This document shows, one piece after another, positions 33,093 through 41,821 of a stretch of DNA of 58,282 bases; position 1 is the first letter of the stretch; each line of letters opens with the position of its first letter. Position numbers and translations under genes: made by a program. The notes below the pieces were generated by a model. The model made no database searches. It was given only the letters and a program-made list of their open reading frames with translations, and had not been told where the DNA came from. This stretch comes from Paracoccaceae bacterium (GTDB lineage: Bacteria > Pseudomonadota > Alphaproteobacteria > Rhodobacterales > Rhodobacteraceae): positions 1 through 58,282 of the forward strand of contig WRPH01000018.1 in NCBI GenBank assembly GCA_009773375.1, read 5' to 3'.

Positions 33093-34484
33093 ATGGTCGG
33101 CAAAATTCTCATCGTTGATGATGTTGCGACGAATCGCATCGTCATGAAGGTAAAGCTTGCGGCTGCGGGCTACCTGCCGGTGATGGCCGCCGATGGCGCG
33201 GCCTGCCTGACACTGGCCGCGCGCGAACGCCCCGATCTGATCCTGCTGGATCTGATGCTGCCCGACATGCCCGGCACCGAAGTGCTGGCGAAACTGCGCG
33301 CCGATGCCAGTCTGAACCATGTGCCGGTGGTGATGTTTTCCGCCAGTTCCGATCAGGCCGCCCGCATCGCCGCCTTCCGCGCCGGGGCGGATGACTTTCT
33401 GGCCAAACCGATTGATGACCAGACCCTGCTGGCCCGCATCCGCAGCTTCATGCGCGCGCGTGATGTGCTGGAAGGCTTCTCTGGCTCTGCCGATGGCCTG
33501 CCGATGCTGGGTCTGGCCGAAGCGCCCGCCGCCTTCCGTCCGCCCGGCATCGTGGCGATTGTCGCCGCCCGCGCCGATACCGCGCTGCGCCTGCGCCGCG
33601 ACATGGCCGCGCATCTGTCAGACCGCGTGCTGGCCATGACGGCGGAAGAGGCGCTGTCCGAAGGCCTGCACCCCGGCGCCACCCCCGATGTCTTCCTGAT
33701 CGACTCCGATTTCAACGGTCCTAGCAGCGGTCTGCGGCTGATGTCGGACCTGCGCAGCCGCACCCATACCCGCCACGCCGCCTTTTGCGTGCTGACCAGC
33801 CCCGGTTCGAACATCGGTGCCGCGGTGGCGTTTGATCTGGGCGCAAATGATCTTGTGACCGCCAGCCTGCCGCCCGAAGAGCTCGCCCTGCGGCTGGCGC
33901 GGCTGATGGCGCGCAAGCGCGAAGCTGATCACATGCGCGCCTCGGTGCAAGACGGGCTGCGGCTGGCGATGATCGACCCGCTGACCGGGCTGCACAACCG
34001 CCGCTACGGGCTGGCGCAACTGGCCGTCATCGCCGAAGCTGCCCGCAAAACCGGGCAAAGCTATGCGGTGATGGTGGTCGATCTCGATCGCTTCAAATCG
34101 GTGAACGACCGCTTTGGCCACGCGGCGGGCGACGCGGTGCTGCTGGATGTTGCGGGCAGGCTGTCACGCAACCTGCGCGCGGGCGATCTGCTTGCCCGCA
34201 TCGGTGGCGAAGAATTTCTCATCGCGCTGCCCGACACCAGCCTTGCCGATGCACGCGGCATTGCCGAACGGCTGTGTTTTGTGGTCGAAGATGCGCCGGT
34301 CAAGCTGGGCGATGCGCAGGCGCTGCATGTCACCGTCTCGATCGGCCTTGCGATCAGCAGCGATGCCACAACCGCCTCGATGAAAGACACCATCGCTGAA
34401 ACCGTCAACCGCGCCGACCGCGCCTTGCTGCATGCCAAATCCGCAGGCCGCAATCAGGTCACCATCAGCCGCAGCGCTGCCTGA
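33093..34484 (+). CDS. pleD: PleD-type response regulator diguanylate cyclase
   Basis: A 463-residue protein with two receiver-like domains and a GGDEF domain, the PleD architecture. The first receiver has ILIVDD and the phospho-acceptor Asp53 in ILLDLMLPDMPG; the second (about 155-275) is divergent. The cyclase has DPLTGLHNRRYGL, VVDLDRFKSVNDRFGHAAGD and the active RIGGEEFLIALP, with the inhibitory RAGD upstream. It makes c-di-GMP on phosphorylation. No partner kinase is adjacent. It ends six bases before the convergent metal-sensor-like gene. Confidence 0.88.
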   Translation: MVGKILIVDDVATNRIVMKVKLAAAGYLPVMAADGAACLTLAARERPDLILLDLMLPDMPGTEVLAKLRADASLNHVPVVMFSASSDQAARIAAFRAGADDFLAKPIDDQTLLARIRSFMRARDVLEGFSGSADGLPMLGLAEAPAAFRPPGIVAIVAARADTALRLRRDMAAHLSDRVLAMTAEEALSEGLHPGATPDVFLIDSDFNGPSSGLRLMSDLRSRTHTRHAAFCVLTSPGSNIGAAVAFDLGANDLVTASLPPEELALRLARLMARKREADHMRASVQDGLRLAMIDPLTGLHNRRYGLAQLAVIAEAARKTGQSYAVMVVDLDRFKSVNDRFGHAAGDAVLLDVAGRLSRNLRAGDLLARIGGEEFLIALPDTSLADARGIAERLCFVVEDAPVKLGDAQALHVTVSIGLAISSDATTASMKDTIAETVNRADRALLHAKSAGRNQVTISRSAA

Positions 34485-34490
34485 AACACG

Positions 34491-34979
34491 TTACGGCTTG
34501 CCGCCCGCCATGAGCCGCGCCTCCAGCCGGTCGGCGAACGCCTTGCGCGCCTCTGGCGTCATTGCGATCAGGAAATCGCGCAGCACGGCTTGCCCCACGT
34601 CCAGCCGCCCCGCCATCCGCGCCCGCTGGGTTTCCATCACCACAGCCAGCCCCGCCGCGTCAAACGGCTCGGCACGCAAAACCGCCAGCAGGCTTTGCGT
34701 ATCGGCCTGCATGTCCTTGCGAACGCTGCGCAATTCTGGCGCGCGCTGCAAGATTTTCCCGCGCAACGCCCGACGATCTTCCCGGCTCAGCGCCTCGCTG
34801 AACGGGCCAAACCCGATGTCTCGCTCTACCGCGCGGCCGCTGCCACCATGCTTCAGCGCCGCCCCTGCCGCCACGCCCAGCACCGCAAGGTTCAGCGCCA
34901 CCGAAACCGCCAGCGCAATCCGCACCGCCCGGCCCGGAGCTTTCGACGCCGCAGCCTTCGCCACCTCTGCCTCGCTCAT
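34491..34979 (-). CDS. Periplasmic heavy-metal-sensor-like protein (Spy/CnrX-type fold)
   Basis: About 162 residues with one N-terminal membrane anchor (ALAVSVALNLAVLGVAAGAAL, about residues 23-43) and a helical periplasmic domain with GFGPFSEALSREDRRALRGK and MTPEARKAFADRLEARL. The helical hairpin resembles the Metal_resist/CnrX/Spy group. The obvious metal-binding His/Met cluster of CnrX is not evident. It is the last gene of the run EF-hand, ECF sigma factor, small membrane protein, sensor. A role in controlling the sigma factor is inferred by analogy with CnrYXH. Confidence 0.65.
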   Translation of the reverse strand: MSEAEVAKAAASKAPGRAVRIALAVSVALNLAVLGVAAGAALKHGGSGRAVERDIGFGPFSEALSREDRRALRGKILQRAPELRSVRKDMQADTQSLLAVLRAEPFDAAGLAVVMETQRARMAGRLDVGQAVLRDFLIAMTPEARKAFADRLEARLMAGGKP

Positions 34980-34983
34980 CGTC

Positions 34984-35319
34984 TCATTCCTCCGCCAACA
35001 GCGCATCAATCCCCGGCATGAACTCGACGCCGCCCAGCGTATCGGCCGCCAGCAGATCCGTCACCGAGCCGAACCCGACCGGCTGCACAAACCCCAACAC
35101 CAACCCCGCCACCGCCGCAGAACCAACACCCGCCAGCACACCGCCACCGCCAAACAGCGTCGCCAGCCCGGCCCAGAAGCCCGGTTTCGGCACCACCCGC
35201 AGCGCCGCCTTCGGCTGTTCACGCGTCGCATCCGCCAGAACCCGCGCCATCAGCGCCGCCGAGGGTTGCATCGCGTCGCGCTTGGCGCTGGCAAAAAGAT
35301 CGTCCAGATCGTCCATCAT
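34984..35319 (-). CDS. Small membrane protein, putative anti-sigma factor
   Basis: A 111-residue protein: a cytoplasmic N-terminal helix region (MDDLDDLFASAKRDAMQPSAALMARVLADA), a single glycine-rich membrane segment (about 55-80) and a short outside tail. It overlaps the sigma factor gene by four bases (ATGA). A short single-pass protein coupled to an ECF sigma factor is the usual layout of an anti-sigma factor, but I see no ZAS or other recognised motif, so this function is inferred from context only. Confidence 0.6.
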   Translation of the reverse strand: MMDDLDDLFASAKRDAMQPSAALMARVLADATREQPKAALRVVPKPGFWAGLATLFGGGGVLAGVGSAAVAGLVLGFVQPVGFGSVTDLLAADTLGGVEFMPGIDALLAEE

Positions 35320-35906
35320 TCCGCCTCCTCATAGCCCAGCGCCGCGCGCTGCCCCGACAGGATCGCCGCCAACGCCCGCTTGCCGCGCGCCGTCAGACTT
35401 TCCACCGCTTCCACCCCGATCTGCAAGATCTCGGCAATCTCGGGATTGCTCATGCCTTCAATGTGGCGCAGCACCACCGCCTCGCGCTGCCGGTCGGGCA
35501 AGCTGGCAAGCGCCGCATCCAAAGCCGCCATCCGGTCGGCCTCGATCATGCCCGCCACCGCACTCGCCGCCCCGTCCGCCGGTTCCGGCACATCGTCCAG
35601 CGCGTCAGACCGTCTGCGTTGCCGCGCCCGCAACCGGTCGGTGCACAGGTTCGACACCACGCGATACACCCAGGTCGAAACCTTCGCCTCGCCCTGCCGC
35701 CACTCCGAAGCCTGCCGCCACAGCCGCAACATCGCCTCTTGCGCCACGTCTTCCGCCTCGGTCCGGTCCGCCAGCAAGCGCCCGGCATAGCCCAGCACCC
35801 GTGGCAGCAACCGCGTCGTCAGCAGCCGTGCAGCCTCCGGGTCTCCATTGGCATAGAGAACCAGCAAAGCCTCATCGGGCACTTCTGCAAGACTGTCGCG
35901 CGGCAT
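35316..35906 (-). CDS. ECF-type RNA polymerase sigma factor
   Basis: About 196 residues. Region 2 has DRTEAEDVAQEAMLRLWRQA and STWVYRVVSNLCTDRLR; region 4 has LPDRQREAVVLRHIEGMSNPEIAEIL followed by VEAVESLTARGKRAL. Both regions are complete, so it is likely active. The start at 35906 gives a six-base space from AAGG; a start two codons earlier (35912) is also possible. It is flanked by an EF-hand protein gene upstream and overlaps a putative anti-sigma gene downstream. Target promoters are not known. Confidence 0.85.
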   Translation of the reverse strand: MPRDSLAEVPDEALLVLYANGDPEAARLLTTRLLPRVLGYAGRLLADRTEAEDVAQEAMLRLWRQASEWRQGEAKVSTWVYRVVSNLCTDRLRARQRRRSDALDDVPEPADGAASAVAGMIEADRMAALDAALASLPDRQREAVVLRHIEGMSNPEIAEILQIGVEAVESLTARGKRALAAILSGQRAALGYEEAE

Positions 35907-35989
35907 CGGCATCCTTCAGACTTACCCGCATGTCGGCGGGCCTGCAATGTGCGCGCCCCCGAGCCCGAAAGCCCGGAGGCGCAGCCGGA

Positions 35990-36568
35990 TCAGTTCCCGG
36001 CGCCGTCGTTCATGCCATTCATGCTGCCCATACCGTGGCCGCCCATACCGTGGCCGCCCATGCCATGCCCACCTTTACCACGCCCACCTTTACCTTGCTT
36101 CCCGCCGCGATGTTCCTGCATCGCCAGCTGGGCCGCATCGGCCTCGGCCTGGGTGATCGCGCCGTCACCGTCCGCGTCCATCATCGCGAACATCCGCCCG
36201 GCACCCGGACGCGCTGCCATTTCGGCCTCGCTCAGCATGCCATCTGCATCGGTGTCCAGATTGGCGATCATCTTCGCCGCCCGGTCCGCCGCGCGCTGCT
36301 GCATCGCAGCCATCTGCATCACCGCCAGTTCCTCGGCCGACAATTTGCCATCCGCGTTGGTATCCGCCGCCTTCACTTTGGCCGCATGGAACGCCTCAAC
36401 CTCGGCTTGCGTCACCTTGCCATCCTTGTCGGCATCCAGCGCGGCAAAATCAAACCCCATGCCCTTGCCCATACCCGGCCCCGGCATCACATCCTGCGCA
36501 TAAGCCGCAGCACCCATCAAAGCCGCCACCAAGATCAGCGCCGAACCGGCCAAATTGCTCTTTTGCAT
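35990..36568 (-). CDS. Secreted EF-hand calcium-binding protein
   Basis: A 192-residue protein with a signal peptide (hydrophobic LAGSALILVAALMGAAAYA, cut before QD). Four EF-hand loops are visible: DADKDGKVTQAEV, DTNADGKLSAEEL, DTDADGMLSEAEM and DADGDGAITQAEA. The C-terminus is a Gly/His/Met-rich tail with HGMGG repeats that may bind metal. The start at 36568 follows CAGGAG. It is the first gene of the minus-strand run with the ECF sigma factor, suggesting that periplasmic calcium or metal is part of the signal. Confidence 0.85.
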   Translation of the reverse strand: MQKSNLAGSALILVAALMGAAAYAQDVMPGPGMGKGMGFDFAALDADKDGKVTQAEVEAFHAAKVKAADTNADGKLSAEELAVMQMAAMQQRAADRAAKMIANLDTDADGMLSEAEMAARPGAGRMFAMMDADGDGAITQAEADAAQLAMQEHRGGKQGKGGRGKGGHGMGGHGMGGHGMGSMNGMNDGAGN

Positions 36569-36625
36569 CGTCATCTCCTGTCGCTCACCAGACCAGTTGA
36601 TCCGGCGTTCATGTCTTACAAACGC

Positions 36626-36637
36626 TGCAAGCTTGCA
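36626..36637. promoter_or_regulatory. 12-nt palindrome in a divergent promoter region
   Basis: TGCAAGCTTGCA is a perfect palindrome in the 183-base spacer between the EF-hand gene (minus, start 36568) and the DUF983 gene (plus, start 36752). It could be an operator; no partner is known. Confidence 0.3.
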
Positions 36638-36751
36638 CTTCCGTCGCGGCACGCCGAAAAAACTTGCGACAAAGCAGCGCCCCCCGTCGCACCCTCTCAA
36701 CTTTCGCGCCGCGATCCGCTATTAGATGCGCAACACATTCAGGATTACCCC

Positions 36752-37162
36752 ATGACGCATGCCGACTTGCCCGCTGATGAAGCCTATGCCGAACGCCCGA
36801 TGTGGCCTGCCCTGCGCCGTGGCTGGTCACGGCGCTGCCCGTCCTGCGGCTCGGGTCCCTTGCTGCGCGGCTATCTGAAAGTCCGCGAAAGCTGCCCGGT
36901 CTGCGGTGAAGACCTGCACCACCAGCGCGCCGACGATGGCCCGGCCTACCTGACCATCCTGATCGTCGGCCACCTGCTGGCCCCGGTGCTGATGTTCGTT
37001 TTCGTCCGCTACCGCCCCGAGCCGCTGACGATGATGACGGTGTTTTCCATCGGCACCGTCGCGCTGTCGCTGTATCTGTTGCCACGCCTCAAGGGGGTGA
37101 TGGTGGCGATGCAATGGGCCAAGCGCATGCACGGCTTTGGTCAGGCCGAAGCGCGTGACTGA
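36752..37162 (+). CDS. DUF983 family membrane protein
   Basis: A 136-residue protein. An N-terminal zinc-ribbon-like region (CPSCGSGPLLRGYLKVRESCPVC reduced to two CxxC pairs at about 29-32 and 48-51) is followed by two membrane helices (TILIVGHLLAPVLMFVF and MTVFSIGTVALSLYLLP). This is the standard DUF983 layout. The function is unknown. Its last bases overlap the GTG start of the NUDIX gene. Confidence 0.82.
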   Translation: MTHADLPADEAYAERPMWPALRRGWSRRCPSCGSGPLLRGYLKVRESCPVCGEDLHHQRADDGPAYLTILIVGHLLAPVLMFVFVRYRPEPLTMMTVFSIGTVALSLYLLPRLKGVMVAMQWAKRMHGFGQAEARD

Positions 37163-37760
37163 CCAGCCGATCCGCGCCGCCGCAACCATCGTGCTCTGGC
37201 GCGAGGTTCCTGCGGGCTTTCAAATACTTATGGGCCAGCGCGGCCACGGCGCGGCCTTCATGCCATCGAAATACGTCTTCCCCGGCGGCGGGGTAGACGC
37301 CGAAGACCGCACCGATGCCCTGCCCGGCCTTGACCCGGACTGCGCCCGACGTCTGACGCTTTGCTGCCCCACGGATGCGCCCGCGCCCGGCACACTTGCC
37401 ACCGCAGCCCTGCGCGAACTAGTTGAGGAAACCGGTCTTTCCTTGCCCAACCCCGCGCCAGGCGCGCTGCGCTTCATCTTCCGCGCCATCACCCCACCCG
37501 GTCGCAGCCGCCGCTTCGATGCCCGCTTCTTTCTGGCCTCTGCCAGCGGCATCACCGGCGACATTGAACATTTTTCCGAAGCTTCAACGGAGCTGTCGCA
37601 CCTGCACTGGATCGGTCTGGCCGAGGCCCGCGCGCTGGACCTGCCCTTCATCACCGAGGTGGTTCTGGCCGAGGTCAGCGCACTGTTGTCCGGCCAGACC
37701 CAGCCCGGCGTGCCGTTTTTCGACAACTCCGGCGCGGTTCCCACCTTCCGCCGCCTCTAA
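37155..37760 (+). CDS. NUDIX hydrolase
   Basis: A 201-residue NUDIX protein starting at a GTG that overlaps the DUF983 stop. The fold starts AAATIVLWREV; FPGGGVDAED is followed, after an insertion of about 30 residues, by the box end RELVEETGLSL. Such a split box is seen in coenzyme A and related NUDIX pyrophosphatases. The substrate is likely a nucleoside diphosphate derivative such as CoA or an acyl-CoA, but is unproven. It ends overlapping the convergent desaturase gene by four bases. Confidence 0.8.
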   Translation: MTDQPIRAAATIVLWREVPAGFQILMGQRGHGAAFMPSKYVFPGGGVDAEDRTDALPGLDPDCARRLTLCCPTDAPAPGTLATAALRELVEETGLSLPNPAPGALRFIFRAITPPGRSRRFDARFFLASASGITGDIEHFSEASTELSHLHWIGLAEARALDLPFITEVVLAEVSALLSGQTQPGVPFFDNSGAVPTFRRL

Positions 37761-38671
37761 GACATATCTGCCGGTTCCGATTTCTTCACCGGCCAGATCG
37801 GATGTGGCACCGGGTCTTTTGCCTTCAGCAGGTATTTCGCAAATATCTCGGCATAGCTGCGAAACACATAGGCCTCGTTGCGGCGCTGGTAATACGCACG
37901 CTTTGCCGCATAAAGCCCCGGCAGTTTATACCATGCCACCGCCGGATGCGTGTGATGCACGACATGAAAATTATTGTTCAGAAACAAATAACTAAGCGGG
38001 CCACGACTTTCTACGATCACCGTGCGCGCCCGAAACGCCTCATGCGCACGGTGTTCCATGAACGTGCGGATTTTCAGCAAGGCCAAGCCGAGATAGACCG
38101 CAATCAGATAGGCCCAGACCGGCATGCCTGCCCAGACCAGCCAGGCAAGCACCATCCCCCCCCCAATCAGATTAAGCGCCCAGGCCAGCCGCACCCGCGC
38201 ATCGCCTGCCCATATCAGCGCCATGTCCGCCCGCACGAAGCTGTAAGTGCCCAACAGCGGCCCAATCAACACCCGCCCCAGCAAGGTATTGTTAAAGCGT
38301 AGTAATTTCTGCATCGGGCGCGAGGTCTTTTCCCACACCTTCGGGTCCATGTAGTTGGATTCGGGGTCGTCATAGGGATCGGTCAGGTTGGGGTCATAGT
38401 GATGGATCAGGTGGCTGTCCTTGAAGCGAAGATAGGGCACGCACAGCGCGAGTGCCGGAAACACCAATGCCTCATTAAGCCATTGATTTTCAAACGGATG
38501 CCCGTGCAGCACCTCGTGTTGCAGCGATGAAAACTGCGTCACGGCAATGCCGGTCAGCACAATCGCCAACAGCGCCGAGTGCTGCCAGATCAAGGTTCCA
38601 ACCGCCCAGACAGCATAGGTCGCCACCAGCATCGCAATTGTCGGCCACTCCGCGCCGCGCTTTTCCGTCAT
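37757..38671 (-). CDS. Membrane fatty acid desaturase family protein
   Basis: About 304 residues with four or so membrane helices and the three histidine boxes of integral-membrane desaturases: QHEVLHGH, DSHLIHH and FHVVHHTHP. The diiron centre should be complete. The start at 38671 (MTEKRG) follows GGGAAAG; longer starts are possible. It faces an XRE-type regulator across a spacer of about 107 bases, which may control it. The substrate could be a fatty acyl chain or a beta-carotene-like lipid. Confidence 0.8.
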   Translation of the reverse strand: MTEKRGAEWPTIAMLVATYAVWAVGTLIWQHSALLAIVLTGIAVTQFSSLQHEVLHGHPFENQWLNEALVFPALALCVPYLRFKDSHLIHHYDPNLTDPYDDPESNYMDPKVWEKTSRPMQKLLRFNNTLLGRVLIGPLLGTYSFVRADMALIWAGDARVRLAWALNLIGGGMVLAWLVWAGMPVWAYLIAVYLGLALLKIRTFMEHRAHEAFRARTVIVESRGPLSYLFLNNNFHVVHHTHPAVAWYKLPGLYAAKRAYYQRRNEAYVFRSYAEIFAKYLLKAKDPVPHPIWPVKKSEPADMS

Positions 38672-38778
38672 TACTTTCCCCATCAAAGGCTTGCAGCGCT
38701 GCCTTAACACTTGCCAAGCCGGGCGGAAACGCCAAGGATGCGAAGCAAAACATCACCAACGTTGATAATAGTCACCAG

Positions 38779-39639
38779 ATGCAAAGTTTAATCGACAAGC
38801 GTGATCGCGCCCCGCTGTTCCGTGCCCGCCTGGCGCAGGCCATGGCGGAAAAAGCCGTCAGTCAGGCCGCCCTGGCGCGGGCAACGCGGGTGGATCGCTC
38901 GACCATCTCGGCGCTGTTGTCGCCTGGCACCCGACTGCCGAACGCCCAGCTTGCCGCCGATTGTGCCACCGCTCTGGGCGTGTCTTGCGATTGGCTCTTG
39001 GGCCTGTCCGGTCGGCCCGAGCCGATCGAAGATTTGCTGGCCACCTCAGTCAGCCTGACCGAAGCCCCGCGCGCGCTGTTCGATCAGGACCTGATCGGCT
39101 GGCACCGCGCCGCGGCCGGCTACAAGATCCGCCATGTGCCAGCCAGCCTGCCCGACATGCTCAAGACGCCAGAGGTTGTGCGCTGGGAATATGCCGACCA
39201 ACTTGGACGTTCGTCCGAACAGGCATTGGCCGCGTTTCAGGATCAGCTTGACTGGATGCGCACCGCTCAGTCCGATTACGAAATCGCGCTGCCGCTGCAT
39301 GAAATATACAGTTTTGCCAAAGGTTTGGGATATTGGAATGGCCTTCCCCTGCAGGCACGTCATGCCCAGATGGATCACCTGATCGCGCTGTGCGACGCGC
39401 TTTACCCGTCGCTGCGGATCTATCTGTTCGATGCGCATCGGGTCTATTCCAGCCCTGTCACCGTCTTTGGCGCACAGTTGGCCGCCGTCTATCTGGGCCG
39501 TCACTACATTGTTTTCCGCGAGCCTGCCCGCGTGCAATCCATCGTGCAGCACTTCGACGGCCTTGTGCGCGATGCCCGCATCGAGGCCCGCGCGGTGTCG
39601 GCGCATCTCGCGCGCCTGCAACGCGGCATGGATCAATAA
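38779..39639 (+). CDS. XRE-family transcriptional regulator
   Basis: A 286-residue protein. The N-terminal helix-turn-helix is in SQAALARATRVDRSTISALLS, with CATALGVSCDWLLGL completing the domain. The C-terminal 200 residues are a non-catalytic domain of unknown ligand. It is divergent from the fatty acid desaturase gene, so control of membrane lipid composition is possible. The spacer contains CAACGTTG (about 38757-38764), a small palindrome. It ends overlapping the convergent lipocalin gene by seven bases. Confidence 0.82.
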   Translation: MQSLIDKRDRAPLFRARLAQAMAEKAVSQAALARATRVDRSTISALLSPGTRLPNAQLAADCATALGVSCDWLLGLSGRPEPIEDLLATSVSLTEAPRALFDQDLIGWHRAAAGYKIRHVPASLPDMLKTPEVVRWEYADQLGRSSEQALAAFQDQLDWMRTAQSDYEIALPLHEIYSFAKGLGYWNGLPLQARHAQMDHLIALCDALYPSLRIYLFDAHRVYSSPVTVFGAQLAAVYLGRHYIVFREPARVQSIVQHFDGLVRDARIEARAVSAHLARLQRGMDQ

Positions 39640-40124
39640 ACCCGCAACTGCCGCAGGTCGTAGCCGTTCCAATCGAGGATTTCCCGCGCCGCCACCAGCC
39701 GATCCGCGGAAAACGCCCCCCGGTTCAGAATGAACCCCAGCCGCCCGTTCGGGGTGCCGATCACCAGCGTCCGATAATCGCCGTCCGCCCACAGCACCCA
39801 CCATGGCCCCGGCTGCCCCGGCACACCAAACCGCCCCGGCCCGTCCGGCTGCATCACGCCCTGGCCCTGCGCCAACCCACCAGCCTGACACAGCCGATAG
39901 GAAATCTGCAACCCATTGTCAGCACGCGAAATTTCCACAACTCCCGGCGGGCATCCGGTGGCGCCAAACCCCGCGACCTGCTGCCAGCGCCCTGCCAGAC
40001 GGGCAGGCTCCAGCACCGCGCTGGAATAGATCGGTGCCTCGGCAGGCCGGTAGCGCCCGACCATCACCGTTGTCGGCGCTGCAACACAGGCCGCCAGCAG
40101 CAAAAACGCCATCAGTCTATGCAC
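39633..40124 (-). CDS. Lipocalin-family lipoprotein (Blc-like)
   Basis: About 163 residues. The lipobox LLLAAC near residue 13 follows a short signal peptide. The lipocalin GxW motif appears as LAGRWQQVA, and YRTLVIGTPNGRLGFILNR matches the C-terminal beta strands of Blc-type lipocalins. A GTG start at 40124 keeps a positively charged n-region; an ATG at 40112 is the alternative. It overlaps the preceding lipoprotein gene. Blc proteins bind lipids in the outer membrane and are often stress-induced. Confidence 0.78.
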   Translation of the reverse strand: MHRLMAFLLLAACVAAPTTVMVGRYRPAEAPIYSSAVLEPARLAGRWQQVAGFGATGCPPGVVEISRADNGLQISYRLCQAGGLAQGQGVMQPDGPGRFGVPGQPGPWWVLWADGDYRTLVIGTPNGRLGFILNRGAFSADRLVAAREILDWNGYDLRQLRVY

Positions 40125-40639
40125 AAGGTCACCACCATTCCATTATCCTGCACGATCTCGTTGCAGCCAAACATCGGCGTCACCGGCGCGCAGGTCTTTG
40201 ATTTTGCGAGGCAATAGCCCTCGCAATCTTTCTCGCGCTTGCAGGATTTGCCGCCATCCCGCGTCAGTTTCACACAAGCCTTCGCCCCCGCATACCCCGC
40301 CCCGGACCATGTGCCCCCTGTCTTGAGACACGCCAGTTCCTCGGGCGAAAGTGGCAGTTTTTCAACCACTTCCGGCGCGGCGTCCCTCGGCCCCGTCGGC
40401 GGCTTCGCCGGTTCAGACTTGCCCGCGTCCACCTTTCCCGGATCAACCTTCGCCGCCTCAACCGGCAGGGGCCCAGCGTTACCCGCGACGGCCTGCCCAG
40501 CCCCCGGCGGCGGCGCAAGCGTGGTCACTTGCACCGCGTCGCCAGTGATCGGATTGGCCCTTGCCGGGGCCTTCGCCTGTGGCAAGGCCAAGCTGCAACC
40601 TGTCAAAAACAGCGCAAAAACCAGCCCGAAGCCCCGCAT
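40112..40639 (-). CDS. Cysteine-rich lipoprotein of unknown function
   Basis: About 175 residues. The signal peptide and lipobox are in MRGFGLVFALFLTGC. A Pro/Ala/Lys-rich linker (about 20-90) leads to a compact C-terminal domain with eight cysteines (CLKTGGTWSG, CKREKDCEGYCLAK, CAPVTPMFGC and the final LCID). No family is recognised; the cysteine spacing resembles small disulfide-knotted domains. The start at 40639 lies eight bases after the aldo/keto reductase stop. Confidence 0.65.
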   Translation of the reverse strand: MRGFGLVFALFLTGCSLALPQAKAPARANPITGDAVQVTTLAPPPGAGQAVAGNAGPLPVEAAKVDPGKVDAGKSEPAKPPTGPRDAAPEVVEKLPLSPEELACLKTGGTWSGAGYAGAKACVKLTRDGGKSCKREKDCEGYCLAKSKTCAPVTPMFGCNEIVQDNGMVVTLCID

Positions 40640-40646
40640 CACCGGC

Positions 40647-41690
40647 TCAATACGGCATCGGATGCGCGCGGTGGGCGGCATCAATGTCGGCCAGAATCTC
40701 GGGGGATAGCGTCAGCCTTGCCGCGCCCAACGCCAGTTCCAGCTGGTCGAGACTGGTCGCGCCAATGATCGGAATACAGGGGAACGGGCGGCTGCGGCAA
40801 AAGGCAATCGCCATCTGCGCCGGGTCCAGCCCATGCCGCGCCGCCACCCCCAGATAGGCCGCCACAGCCGGGAACACCTGCGGCGTCACCCGGCCCGACA
40901 GCGTCGGGTTCAGCGCCCGTCGCGTGCCTTCCGGGATCACATCGCCGGCATATTTCCCGGTCAGAAGCCCGGTCGCCAGCGGCGAAAACGCCAGCAGCGG
41001 CATGTCTTCCAGATAGGAAAGTTCCGCCCAGTCGCTGTCAAACTGCCGGCACAGCAGCGAATATTCGTTCTGCACCGTTGCCATCCGCGGCAGCCCGTGC
41101 TTGTCGGCCAGCGCCAGCCAACGCGACGCGCCCCACACCGATTCATTGGAAAGTGCAATATGCCTGATCTTCCCCTCGGCAATCAATTCAGCCGATACTT
41201 CAAGGATTTCAAGCATATGCGCTTCGATCTTCGCCTTGTCGCCACCGCGCGGATCAAACGTCCAGATGTCGCGAAAGTGATAGGCGGCGCGATTGGGCCA
41301 GTGCAGCTGATAGACATCAATATAGTCGGTCTGCAGCCGCCGCAGCGAGCCTTCCACCGCCTCGCGCAGCACCGCCCCGGTGATCGGCGCGCCACCGCGC
41401 ACCGCATCCTGGCCTTCGCCGGTGACCTTGCTGGCCAACACCAGTCGGTCGCGCCCGCCGCGCGCCGCAAGCCAGCTGCCGATGATTTCTTCGCTGCGCC
41501 CAACCGTCTCGGCCCGCACCGGATTGACCGGATACATCTCGGCGGTGTCCCAGAAATTCACCCCTGCGGCCCGCACCATATCCATCTGCGCATGGCCTTC
41601 GCTTTCGGTATTCTGGCTGCCCCAGGTCATCGTGCCCAGACAGATTTCCGAAACCGAAAGCCCCGTTTGCCCCAACCGCACCTGCTGCAT
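40647..41690 (-). CDS. Aldo/keto reductase
   Basis: A 347-residue TIM-barrel NADPH-dependent reductase. The catalytic tetrad can be placed: Asp and Tyr in FWDTAEMYPV, Lys in LVLASKVTG and His in YQLHWPNR. The protein resembles Tas-type enzymes (start LGQTGLSVSEICLGTMTWGSQN). It reduces aldehydes or ketones; the substrate is unknown. It is first in a minus-strand run with the two lipoprotein genes and is divergent from metG. Confidence 0.88.
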   Translation of the reverse strand: MQQVRLGQTGLSVSEICLGTMTWGSQNTESEGHAQMDMVRAAGVNFWDTAEMYPVNPVRAETVGRSEEIIGSWLAARGGRDRLVLASKVTGEGQDAVRGGAPITGAVLREAVEGSLRRLQTDYIDVYQLHWPNRAAYHFRDIWTFDPRGGDKAKIEAHMLEILEVSAELIAEGKIRHIALSNESVWGASRWLALADKHGLPRMATVQNEYSLLCRQFDSDWAELSYLEDMPLLAFSPLATGLLTGKYAGDVIPEGTRRALNPTLSGRVTPQVFPAVAAYLGVAARHGLDPAQMAIAFCRSRPFPCIPIIGATSLDQLELALGAARLTLSPEILADIDAAHRAHPMPY

Positions 41691-41821
41691 CGCATCCTCC
41701 TGCTTTGCCGCAAAGCTAGTCCGACCGGGCGGGCAAGGGAAGAGCAGGCTTTGCGCATCGCACTCTGGCTCTTGGCCGCGCCTTGGGTTAAACCGTGCGC
41801 GACACGACAGAAGGGCGCATC

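Noticed and set aside
33018..33614. A minus-strand frame over the start of pleD
   Set aside because: It is antisense to the receiver domain of a clear PleD-type protein.
35018..37162. A 714-codon frame ending in the DUF983 protein
   Set aside because: Only the last 136 codons (from 36752) encode a recognisable protein; the rest is antisense to the sigma factor and EF-hand genes.
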